A DNA stretch of 15,258 nt. Origin: Chloroflexota bacterium (GTDB taxonomy: Bacteria; Chloroflexota; Limnocylindria; QHBO01). The DNA lies in assembly GCA_005879775.1 (NCBI GenBank), contig VBJX01000015.1:2990-18247 (forward strand). Reading direction: 5' to 3'. Shown piece by piece: positions 5,676 through 14,485 of the stretch. The translations under genes and the position numbers were made by a program. Each line of letters begins with the position of its first letter. Position 1 is the first letter of the stretch. The notes under the pieces were generated by a model, which was not told the DNA's origin, searched no databases, and saw nothing but the letters and a program-made list of their open reading frames with translations.

Positions 5676-6241
5676 GCCCGCGCGATGGCCGCCACCGCGA
5701 AGGCCGCAATGCCCTCGTTCCCGGCAAAGCCAAGGCCATCCGAGGTGGTCCCCTTGACACTGACCGCCGCTTCGTCGACGCCGCACAGCCCCGCAATGCG
5801 CTTCACCATCTCGTCGCGCAGCTCGGCAATCGAGGGACGCTGCGCCACGATCGCCAGGTCAATGCCCGATGGGTGCCAACCAGCGTCCGATAGCCGATCG
5901 ACCGCGCCTCGCAGGAGCTCGGCCGAATCGGCGTCCTGCCATCTCGGGTCGTCGGCCGGATAGAGGCTGCCGATGTCGCCAAGGCCCGCAGCGCCGAGCA
6001 GGGCATCGATCACCGCGTGCAGGGCCGCGTCGCCGTCCGAGTGGCCGGCCAGCCCGGGCTCACCCTTGACAGCGAGGCCACCGAGGCGCAGTGGCAGGGC
6101 GGGGTCGAAACGATGGGCGTCGAAACCGATCCCGGTCCGTTCTCCCGCCGCGGTGGGTGGCTCGACCGGCAGGACAGCGCCGGCCAGAACACCGCGCAGC
6201 AGCGCCTCGTCACCCGGCTCGGTCAGCTTGCGATTTCCCAC
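5672..6241 (-). CDS. ispF: 2-C-methyl-D-erythritol 2,4-cyclodiphosphate synthase, carrying a displaced IspD C-terminus
   Basis: IspF closes CDP-ME-2-phosphate to MEcPP in the non-mevalonate isoprenoid pathway. The domain runs from 6139 to 5675 (155 residues), beginning RTGIGFDAHRF. Metal ligands are visible as D and H of FDAHRF and H of ALHAVIDALLG; AGHSDGDA, YPADDPRWQDADS, VKGTTSDGLGF and NEGIAA are family motifs, so the enzyme looks intact. The start is odd: no ATG lies near the domain. The only nearby conventional start is a GTG at 6241-6239, which puts 34 residues ahead of the domain, and these (VGNRKLTEPGDEALL...) resemble the C-terminal end of IspD. This indicates an IspDF fusion ancestry. 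The true start, or whether it is made by fusion with IspD, is not settled. It overlaps rlmB by 4 bases. Confidence 0.88.
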   Translation of the reverse strand: MGNRKLTEPGDEALLRGVLAGAVLPVEPPTAAGERTGIGFDAHRFDPALPLRLGGLAVKGEPGLAGHSDGDAALHAVIDALLGAAGLGDIGSLYPADDPRWQDADSAELLRGAVDRLSDAGWHPSGIDLAIVAQRPSIAELRDEMVKRIAGLCGVDEAAVSVKGTTSDGLGFAGNEGIAAFAVAAIARA

Positions 6242-6260
6242 CTCACCCGGGATGGGCGGC
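6139..6260 (-). other. Frame break inside an apparent ispDF fusion
   Basis: Upstream of this stretch IspD is read in one frame; it then runs on as WGRPSRVRWEIAS and stops at 6223. In the frame of IspF the same bases read GEVGNRKLTEPGDEALL, which fits the conserved IspD end (N-x-K-x-T-x-P-x-D-x-A-L). A minus-one change of reading frame is needed to join them. Between the last good IspD helix (LGALRAAIEES) and GNRKLT about 15 residues are missing compared with E. coli IspD, including its TDEAS motif. No classical slippery heptamer such as AAAAAAG is present. The simplest reading is a deletion of 3n+1 bases, in the genome or in the assembly. Confidence 0.7.
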
Positions 6261-6816
6261 CCCACGCCATCGACTCTTCGATTGCCGCTCGCAGCGCACC
6301 GAGCGTCGCAGCCTGGGGAGTCTGAGCGGCGCTCACCGCTTCTCGGTCCATGGGAGCCACGACTCGCCCGGAGGCGTCGACCTTCTTGAGAGCGTCGTGC
6401 AGTGGCACCACCGGGATCACCCCCTCGCCGGGTTGCAGCGCATCGGCCACGCGGCTCATCAGGTCTGCAGAGGCGGCCGGGCGAGCAGCGTCGTGGACCA
6501 GCACCGGGATCTCGTCGGGGAGGCCGAGGGCCGTCAGGGCAGAGATCCCCGCAACCACCGAATCGACCCGCTCCGCCCCGCCCTCCACCACCGAGCAGCG
6601 TTCGCGGGCGGCCTCCGGCAGCGCCTGCTGGAAGCGTTCGAGGGCGCCCGCCGGGGCGACCACCACCACCTGCGTCATGCCGGGCACGGTCAGCAGCGTG
6701 TCCAGGCCCCAGCGCCAGACCGGGCGCCCCCACAGATCGATCCACAGCTTGTCGCCGAATGCCATCCGCCGGCTCTGACCGGCGGCGACGAGCACGGCCG
6801 CGATCGGCCCAGCCAC
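6223..6816 (-). CDS. ispD: 2-C-methyl-D-erythritol 4-phosphate cytidylyltransferase, C-terminally altered
   Basis: IspD transfers CMP from CTP to MEP, the third step of the non-mevalonate isoprenoid pathway. The 197-residue product has the nucleotide-binding start AAVLVAAGQSRRMAFGDKLW (6-25), the VVEGGAERVDSVVAGI motif (76-91), PVLVHDAARP (104-113), VIPVVPLHDALKKVD (133-147) and the QTPQ signature (165-168). The family usually has about 230 residues; here the protein diverges after about residue 183 and ends with unrelated residues, lacking the TD-x-AS region and the N-x-K-x-T tail, which are respectively absent and in another frame. The GTG at 6816 follows the stop of the upstream PIN-TRAM gene by one base. 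Activity of this short form is doubtful; a sequencing or assembly fault is a real alternative. Confidence 0.85.
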   Translation of the reverse strand: MAGPIAAVLVAAGQSRRMAFGDKLWIDLWGRPVWRWGLDTLLTVPGMTQVVVVAPAGALERFQQALPEAARERCSVVEGGAERVDSVVAGISALTALGLPDEIPVLVHDAARPAASADLMSRVADALQPGEGVIPVVPLHDALKKVDASGRVVAPMDREAVSAAQTPQAATLGALRAAIEESMAWGRPSRVRWEIAS

Positions 6817-6817
6817 C

Positions 6818-7864
6818 TCAGCCCTCGCGCGGCTGGGCGAAGACCATCCGGCCGGCGACCGTCTGAAGGACCCTGGTCACCGTGATCGCCACTTCCTGCT
6901 CCATGTGCTGGCTCCCGCCCTCGACCACGATCATCGTCCCGTCGTCCAGGTAGCCGACCCCCTGACCGGGCTCCTTGCCCTCCTGGATGATCCTGACCTG
7001 CATCTCCTCGCCGGGGTGCAGGACCGATTTCACCGCGTTCGCCAGCTCGTTGATGTTCAGCACCCGGATCCCCTGCAGCTCCGCGACGCGGTTCAGGTTG
7101 AAGTCGTTGGTCAGGATGGCAGCATTCCGATCGCGGGCGAAGGCGACCAGCTTGGCGTCGACCTCGCCGATCTCCGGGTAGGTCTCCTCGCTCACCTCGA
7201 CGGGCGAGATCGAGTCCTTCTGCAGGGCCGAGAGCATCTCCAGGCCGCGGCGGCCGCGGTTGCGGCGCACGGCGTCGGGCGAGTCGGCGATCCGCTGCAG
7301 CTCGTCGAGGACGAAGCGCGGCACCACCAGCGTGCCGAGGATGAAGCCGGTGCGGCCCACGTCCACGATCCGGCCGTCGATGACCGCACTGGTGTCGATC
7401 GCGATGAGGTTCGTTCCGGCGCGGCGACGCGTGCCGGGGAGGATCGCCGCCATCGCCGGCAGCAGCACGTCGCGCTTGTAGAGGGTGGCGGCCAGCAGGC
7501 CGAGCGCGAAGATGACGGCCACCGTCGGCGGCAGGATCGAGCCGGCCGTGCCTCCCAGGGCGGAGAGCGGCACGCCGATGAGGAGGCCCATCAGGAGGCC
7601 GATGACGATCGCGCCGACGCCCAGGGCGAAGTCGCCGGCGCCGGCCGCAGCCAGCCGGTCGACCGCCCAACGGGCCGGCCGCACGGTGATGTACGGGATC
7701 GCCAGGTATCCGAAGAGGAGCGAGGCGGCGACCACCGCCATCAGGAAGGCGGGCCGGTTCGGCCCGCTCACGAAGGCGTTTGGCTGCTCGAGGATGAGAA
7801 GCCCCAGCCCGAAGCCCGCGAGGGTTCCAAGCAGGGCCCCCACCAGCTGGATGATCTTGGTCAT
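6818..7864 (-). CDS. Membrane-anchored PIN-TRAM protein, YacL family
   Basis: The 348-residue protein has four likely membrane helices (about 6-24, 40-60, 79-102, 112-129), then a PIN-type nuclease fold (about 150-275) and a C-terminal TRAM domain (about 284-345; MQVRIIQEGKEPGQGVGYL, VEGG). PIN acidic residues are visible in AIDTSAVIDGRI (D157, D163), VLDEL, GEVDAKLV (D236) and ILTNDFNLN (D254), so the active-site cluster looks complete and cleavage of an RNA substrate is plausible; the biological substrate is not known to me. B. subtilis YacL has the same layout, similar length and the same place upstream of ispD. The ATG at 7864 is chosen because the first membrane helix follows directly; longer readings add an unlikely basic extension. 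The stop lies one base from ispD, and 158 non-coding bases separate it from radA, so it may have its own promoter. Confidence 0.9.
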   Translation of the reverse strand: MTKIIQLVGALLGTLAGFGLGLLILEQPNAFVSGPNRPAFLMAVVAASLLFGYLAIPYITVRPARWAVDRLAAAGAGDFALGVGAIVIGLLMGLLIGVPLSALGGTAGSILPPTVAVIFALGLLAATLYKRDVLLPAMAAILPGTRRRAGTNLIAIDTSAVIDGRIVDVGRTGFILGTLVVPRFVLDELQRIADSPDAVRRNRGRRGLEMLSALQKDSISPVEVSEETYPEIGEVDAKLVAFARDRNAAILTNDFNLNRVAELQGIRVLNINELANAVKSVLHPGEEMQVRIIQEGKEPGQGVGYLDDGTMIVVEGGSQHMEQEVAITVTRVLQTVAGRMVFAQPREG

Positions 7865-8022
7865 GAACCTGATGAGACCGTCTATGAATTCGGTGGCGTG
7901 AGCGGAAATGCGGATGGAAGAAGGAAACCGATGAATTCCGATGAAGTCGCCCACGCCCGCCTCGCGGCGGCGGCCAACCTTAGCATGGGCCCCCACCCGC
8001 GGCAACGGGTTTGGGAGGTGCG

Positions 8023-9429
8023 TCAGCCCTCGACCAACGCCAGCCGCAATGCCTCGCGAAGGTCAGTGGCGGCCACCGTTTCGGATCCCTGCGGGCGATG
8101 CTTGATGGTCGATCCGCCGCGTTCCGGCCCGGTGATCAGGCGCGTGAAGCCGAGGCGCGCCGCCTCGGCCAGGCGCCGCTCGGCGCGGGCGACCGGCCGC
8201 AGCCGCCCGGAGAGGCTCAGCTCCCCGGCCAGGACGGTCCCCTCCCGAACGGGGCGCTCCCGCAGGGACGAGGCGAGGGCGGCGGCCACCGCCAGGTCGG
8301 CCGCCGGCTCCCCGATCTGGAGGCCGCCGGCCACGTTGACGTAGACGTCGTGGCCGATCAGGTTCAGCCCAGCATGGCGGGCGAGGACGGCGATCAGCAT
8401 CAGGACCCGGTTGACGTCGATGCCGGTGGTGGCGCGTCGCGGCGACCCGTAGCCGGCAGGGGCCACCAGCGCCTGGATCTCGACAGCCAGCGGGCGTGAC
8501 CCCTCCAGCGTGATCGTCACCGCGCTGCCCGCGACTGGCGGCTGCTCCGATTCGAGGAAGAAGCGGCTGGCATCGGGCACCTCGACGAGGCCATCGGCGC
8601 GCATCTCCAGGACGCCGACCTCATCGGTCGAGCCAAATCGGTTCTTGGCGGCGCGCAGCAGCCGGGTGGTGCCGAGCCGCTCGCCCTCCAGGTAGATCAC
8701 CGCGTCGACGAGGTGCTCCAGCGTGCGCGGCCCGGCGACCGTCCCTTCCTTGGTGACGTGCCCGATGAGCGCCACGCAGGTTGCGCCCGCCTTGGCCACC
8801 TCGGCCAGCCGCGTGGCCACCTCGCGCACCTGGCCGACGCTCCCACCGGGGCCGCCCAGATCGGCGCTCACCATGGTCTGCACGCTGTCGACCACCGCCA
8901 GCCCGGGAGCCAGCGCCTCGATCGCGCCGATCGCGGTTGCCAGGTCGGTGGTGGCCACCAGCCCCACGCCGTCGACGACGGCCCCCACCCGCTCGGCCCG
9001 CCCGCGTACCTGTGACGAGGACTCCTCGCCGCTGATGTAGAGGACAGAGCTGCCGGCCCGCGCCAGGCTGGCGGCCAGCTGCAGGAGGAGCGTGCTCTTG
9101 CCGATCCCCGGATCGCCGCCGAAGAGGACGATCGAGCCGGGTACCAGGCCGCCGCCGAGGACGCGATCCAGCTCGCCGATCCCGCTGGCCAGGCGCGCCG
9201 CCTCAGCGCTCGAGACGTCGCCGATCGGCGAGACCGCCGCTGCCCCGTTGCCCCCTGCGCCGCGCGCACGGGCCCGAGCGGCGGCCGACGGCGGCGCCCG
9301 CGTCACGACCGTCTCGACCAGCGTGTTCCACGCTTCGCACGACGGGCACTGGCCGGCCCATTTCGGCGAGGTGGTGCCGCATTGCTGGCAGACGTAGAGG
9401 GAGCGGATGGCTGGCACGGGTCGCGCCAT
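8023..9429 (-). CDS. radA: DNA repair protein RadA (Sms)
   Basis: RadA is a RecA-like ATPase that drives branch migration and helps process recombination intermediates. The 468-residue protein has an N-terminal zinc finger with C14, C17, C28 and C31 (YVCQQCG...CPSC), a RecA-like core with Walker A GGDPGIGKST (about 104-113), YISGEES, LAVVDSVQT (Walker B region) and the RadA-specific KNRFGSTDEVG (from residue 262), and a C-terminal Lon-protease-like domain (about 350-450; DVYVNVAGGLQIGEPAADLA) that lacks a need for protease activity in this family. The length is usual. The ATG at 9429 puts the zinc finger 14 residues in, as in the family; a clear ribosome-binding site is not seen. It follows clpC, as in Bacillus and many other bacteria, but disA, commonly next, is absent. 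Confidence 0.96.
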   Translation of the reverse strand: MARPVPAIRSLYVCQQCGTTSPKWAGQCPSCEAWNTLVETVVTRAPPSAAARARARGAGGNGAAAVSPIGDVSSAEAARLASGIGELDRVLGGGLVPGSIVLFGGDPGIGKSTLLLQLAASLARAGSSVLYISGEESSSQVRGRAERVGAVVDGVGLVATTDLATAIGAIEALAPGLAVVDSVQTMVSADLGGPGGSVGQVREVATRLAEVAKAGATCVALIGHVTKEGTVAGPRTLEHLVDAVIYLEGERLGTTRLLRAAKNRFGSTDEVGVLEMRADGLVEVPDASRFFLESEQPPVAGSAVTITLEGSRPLAVEIQALVAPAGYGSPRRATTGIDVNRVLMLIAVLARHAGLNLIGHDVYVNVAGGLQIGEPAADLAVAAALASSLRERPVREGTVLAGELSLSGRLRPVARAERRLAEAARLGFTRLITGPERGGSTIKHRPQGSETVAATDLREALRLALVEG

Positions 9430-9438
9430 CTTGCCACG

Positions 9439-9466
9439 GGCCCGAGTACCGCGGCGTTATCGGGCC
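9439..9466 (-). other. Imperfect hairpin between clpC and radA
   Basis: GGCCCGA (9439-9445) and TCGGGCC (9460-9466) form a 7-base perfect inverted repeat around a 14-base loop in the 49-base gap between clpC and radA. No T run follows on the minus strand, so it is a weak terminator candidate at best; it would lie about 10 bases upstream of the radA ATG and could affect its translation instead. Confidence 0.25.
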
Positions 9467-9478
9467 GTGAAGACCGGG

Positions 9479-11953
<2,475 letters not shown>

Positions 11954-12004
11954 GGTTCGGATCCTGAGTATCGCCGGCCCCCCTCGGGAGCCGGACATCG
12001 CGTG

Positions 12005-12022
12005 GAGTGTACGGCACCACTC
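12005..12022. promoter_or_regulatory. Inverted repeat in the clpC upstream region, possible operator
   Basis: GAGTG (12005-12009) and CACTC (12018-12022) form a perfect 5-base inverted repeat with an 8-base spacer, about 50 bases before the clpC start. On the minus strand TACACT (12011-12006), a possible -10, overlaps it, but no fair -35 is placed for it. The half sites resemble those of heat-shock repressor sites, yet the spacing fits neither CIRCE (CACTC first, 9-base spacer) nor the HspR repeat (GAGT, 7-base spacer). No CtsR-type heptad repeat is visible. Confidence 0.25.
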
Positions 12023-12078
12023 TGCGGCGGGTGCCTTCAATAGGTACTACGTCTGACGGGGACCGAATGCTCACGTCG

Positions 12079-12096
12079 GCGCAGCGGCGACTGCGC
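12079..12096 (-). terminator. Weak hairpin downstream of rpsA, candidate terminator
   Basis: GCGCAG (12079-12084) and CTGCGC (12091-12096) form a 6-base stem with a 6-base loop, about 30 bases past the rpsA stop on the minus strand. A competing stem GCAGCG (12081-12086)/CGCTGC (12094-12099) uses the same bases. No T run follows, so intrinsic termination is doubtful. Confidence 0.25.
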
Positions 12097-12127
12097 TGCC
12101 AGACGCGGGCGAAGGTCGCCCAGTGCC

Positions 12128-14257
12128 CTAGGCCTTGTCCTTCTCGGCGGCCGTATCGTCGCCGGGGGCGGCTTCCTCGGCGGCGGTTTCGTCGCTCCGG
12201 TCGGCATCGGGCTCGGCAGCCTTCTGCTCATCGGCCGGCGGCTCTTCCTCCGCAGCGGCCTCGGCGGGCGGCTCTTCGGCGGGCGGCTCATCGGCGGGCG
12301 GCTCTTCTTCCGCCGCGGCCTCGGGTGCCGGCTCCTCGGTCTCCGGGGCGGCGGCCTCGGTTTCGGTCTCCGGGGCGACGGCCTCCGTCGCCTCCGGCTC
12401 AGCGGCGGCCTCCTCGGCGGGAGCCTCCGGCTCAGCCACGGCCTCCTCGGCGGGAGCCTCCGGCTCAGCTACGGCCTCCTCGGCGGGAGCCTCCGGCTCA
12501 GGAGCTTCCGCCGCCGCCGCCTCGGCAGGTGCTTCGGGAGCAGCCTCCGGAGCTGGCTTCGGTGTCTGCGAAGCGCGGAACTGGTCGAGCAGCCCCGACT
12601 CGGCAAAGGCGGCTGCCATGGTGTTGTCGATCCCCTCGTCCGGCTCGCTGATCGCGTCTTCCGGTCGATAATCGCGGTCGCGGCGGTCACGCCGTTCGCG
12701 TCGAGGCGGACGCTCCTCGAAGCGCGCTTGCGGCGCCGCAGGAGCCGCCGCCCCCGCCGCCGCCGGCGCCGGGCGATCCTCGGCCTGCTTCAGCGAAAGG
12801 CCGAGCCGATGACGCTCTGAGTCGAGGCTGATGATCTTCAGCTTGAGCTCGTCGCCCTCCTTGACCACGTCGCCCGGATGCGCGACGCGCTGGTTCGACA
12901 GCTCGCTGATGTGAATCAGCCCCTCAAGGCCCTCCTCGACCCGCACGAAGGCACCGAAGTTCACGAGCTTGGTGACTGTGCCGCCGATCACGTCGCCGAT
13001 CTTGTACTTGGCGACTGATTCCTGCCACGGATCCGGCTGCAGGCGGCGTATCGAAAGGCTGATCCGGCCGCGCTCGTGGTTGATGTCGATCACCTCTGCC
13101 TCGACCTCGTCGCCGATGGCGTAGGCGGTCTCCGGGTTGTTCACCTTGTTCCAGGAAAGCTCGCTCTTGTGCACGAGGCCGTCGATCCCACCGAGGTCGA
13201 TGAAGACCCCGAATGGCGCGATGCTGCGCACCGTCCCCTGCACCCGCTGGCCGACCTGCAGGCTGCTGAAGAGCTCGTCGCGCTTCTCGCGCCGCTCCTC
13301 GTAGAGAGCGACCTTCTCCGACAGGATGAGGCGGTTCGCCTTGCGGTTCACCTCGAGGATCTTGAGGCGCAGGCTGCGCCCCACGAACGGCTGCAGCTTC
13401 TCGGCGATCTCCTGGGCGGCGTCACGCGGCTGCTCGTCCCGGGGCCGCCGCGGGAAGTCGACGATCTGGCTGATCGGCACGAAGCCGCGCACCCCGAGGT
13501 CTACGATGAGGCCGCCCTTGTTGTGGTCGATCACCCGCGCCTCGACGATCTCACCGGCATCGAAGCGCTCCTGCATCGCGCGCCACTTACGCTCCAGCCC
13601 GGCGCGACGCAGCGACAGGACGGCGTGCCCTTCGGGCGACTCGGGCTGGAGGACGTAGACGAGCACCTCGTCCCCGACCTTCAGCTCGGCGCGAGGTTCG
13701 TCGCCATCGCGCGGGCCGCGACGGCTCATCAGCTCACGGTTGGAGACGACCCCTTCGCTCTTGCCGCCAAAGTCGACCAGGATCTCGTCGGGATCGATAC
13801 GAACCACCGTCCCCTCGACGACGTCGCCATGCTTGAGGCTCTTCACCTCGTTGGACGGGTCATCGAGAAGCTGGGCCATGGTCATCGGCTCGGAGGTATC
13901 GGGCTCGGTGGCGGGCGCCTCCGCCGCGACGGTTTCGGGTTCCGGCGCGACATCGTCCGCTGCTGCCGCGGGCTCCGCATCGGGCTCTGGCTCCGCATCG
14001 GGCTCAGGCTCCGCAGTGGCCACCACGATCTCTGGCTCTGCCGCGGGGGCTGACTCTGCGGCGGGGGCTGCCTCGGCTTCGGGGGCTGCCTCGGCTTCGG
14101 GGGCTGCCTCGGCCTCGGGCGCTGACTCGGCCGATTCCGGCTCGTCGGCTGCCACGGCCTCGGGCGTCATCTGCTCCGTGGCCTCTGGCGGTGCCTCAGC
14201 CGTGTCGGGAATCGGATCCTCGACCTGCGGCTCGAGCTGGTTCGTTTCGTCGGACAA
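12128..14257 (-). CDS. rpsA: 30S ribosomal protein S1 with long acidic N- and C-terminal tails
   Basis: S1 binds mRNA on the small subunit and promotes translation initiation. The 709-residue product has four S1 (OB-fold) repeats: about 140-218 (GDVVEGTVVRIDPDEILVDF), 225-320 (VEARVIDHNKGGLIVDLGV), 325-410 (QGTVRSIAPFGVFIDLGGID) and 415-495 (IGGTVTKLVNFGAFVRVEEG). The domains are flanked by a 125-residue Glu/Ala/Pro N-terminal tail and a 210-residue C-terminal tail that has a basic patch (RRERRDRRDRDYR), a helical stretch (TMAAAFAESGLLDQFRAS), then acidic repeats. The family usually has 4 to 6 repeats and 380-560 residues, so the tails are unusual. The start is a TTG at 14257-14255 with AGGAG about 11 bases upstream; ATG codons at 13885 and 13879 would give a tail-less protein starting M-A-Q-L-L-D and remain an alternative. 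Confidence 0.9.
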   Translation of the reverse strand: MSDETNQLEPQVEDPIPDTAEAPPEATEQMTPEAVAADEPESAESAPEAEAAPEAEAAPEAEAAPAAESAPAAEPEIVVATAEPEPDAEPEPDAEPAAAADDVAPEPETVAAEAPATEPDTSEPMTMAQLLDDPSNEVKSLKHGDVVEGTVVRIDPDEILVDFGGKSEGVVSNRELMSRRGPRDGDEPRAELKVGDEVLVYVLQPESPEGHAVLSLRRAGLERKWRAMQERFDAGEIVEARVIDHNKGGLIVDLGVRGFVPISQIVDFPRRPRDEQPRDAAQEIAEKLQPFVGRSLRLKILEVNRKANRLILSEKVALYEERREKRDELFSSLQVGQRVQGTVRSIAPFGVFIDLGGIDGLVHKSELSWNKVNNPETAYAIGDEVEAEVIDINHERGRISLSIRRLQPDPWQESVAKYKIGDVIGGTVTKLVNFGAFVRVEEGLEGLIHISELSNQRVAHPGDVVKEGDELKLKIISLDSERHRLGLSLKQAEDRPAPAAAGAAAPAAPQARFEERPPRRERRDRRDRDYRPEDAISEPDEGIDNTMAAAFAESGLLDQFRASQTPKPAPEAAPEAPAEAAAAEAPEPEAPAEEAVAEPEAPAEEAVAEPEAPAEEAAAEPEATEAVAPETETEAAAPETEEPAPEAAAEEEPPADEPPAEEPPAEAAAEEEPPADEQKAAEPDADRSDETAAEEAAPGDDTAAEKDKA
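12398..12496 (-). repeat. Three tandem 33-base repeats in the rpsA 3' region
   Basis: Units at 12398-12430, 12431-12463 and 12464-12496 differ only at two or three positions near their left ends. They encode the 11-residue acidic unit PEAPAEEAVAE three times in frame, the third encoded copy reading EEAAAE. Further looser copies of E/P/A units follow toward the C-terminus. The unit length is a multiple of three, so copy number can change without a frame shift. Confidence 0.9.
14063..14116 (-). repeat. Three tandem 18-base repeats in the rpsA 5' region
   Basis: Units at 14063-14080, 14081-14098 and 14099-14116 are identical except for one base in the last. They encode the six-residue unit PEAEAA in the acidic N-terminal tail of S1. 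Degenerate copies extend on both sides (about 14042-14134). As in the 3' tail, the unit keeps the reading frame. Confidence 0.88.
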
Positions 14258-14297
14258 GTGGTTGTACGCTCCTGGTGTGATGTCCCCGGCACTACAA

Positions 14298-14321
14298 ACG
14301 CCCTCCGCACACGGAGGGCGT
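14298..14321 (-). promoter_or_regulatory. Perfect 10-base hairpin in the rpsA leader
   Basis: ACGCCCTCCG (14298-14307) and CGGAGGGCGT (14312-14321) pair perfectly around a 4-base loop, 40 bases upstream of the rpsA TTG. On the minus strand the stem is followed by TTGTAG, only a weak T tract, so it is either an attenuator-like element, a leader structure for autogenous control of S1, or a protein-binding palindrome between divergent genes. The sequence cannot decide among these. Confidence 0.5.
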
Positions 14322-14329
14322 GTCGTTCG

Positions 14330-14346
14330 CCAACTGGGTCAGTTGG
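14330..14346. promoter_or_regulatory. Second inverted repeat in the rpsA leader
   Basis: CCAACTG (14330-14336) and CAGTTGG (14340-14346) form a perfect 7-base inverted repeat with a 3-base spacer, 8 bases beyond the larger hairpin. As DNA it could be an operator; as RNA it would be a second stem in the rpsA leader. Farther upstream on the minus strand, TGGTATGCT (14464-14456) resembles an extended -10 with no fair -35, which would give an rpsA leader of about 190 bases holding both stems. Confidence 0.4.
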
Positions 14347-14485
14347 AAGCTGCCTTCATGGCCGATCAGACGACTCGGGTGCTCCTCCATTACGGCCGAG
14401 GGGAACGACGCGCATCCACGCGCGGCTATGCGGTTGTCTGGTCCAGAGCCGGGGCAGCATACCACACGGTCAATCACGCTCCGGC

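Noticed and set aside
6223..6260. Programmed ribosomal frameshift signal joining ispD and ispF
   Set aside because: The direction needed is minus one, but no X-XXY-YYZ slippery heptamer in the right frame was seen; the loss of about 15 expected residues also argues for a deletion rather than recoding.
7865..8022. An N-terminal extension of the PIN-TRAM protein up to 8005, or a small gene in this spacer
   Set aside because: The extension is basic, low in family features and precedes the natural N-terminal membrane helix; two GAATTC-containing stretches were noted, but nothing supports a gene or a defined operator.
6905..8344. A 479-codon plus-strand open frame across the PIN-TRAM and radA genes
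   Set aside because: It spans two well-supported minus-strand genes and their spacer, and its product is low-complexity Asp/Arg/His/Gly sequence with no recognisable family.
12398..12496. Regularly spaced repeats considered as a CRISPR array
   Set aside because: The 33-base units are tandem without unique spacers and encode an in-frame acidic peptide repeat of S1.
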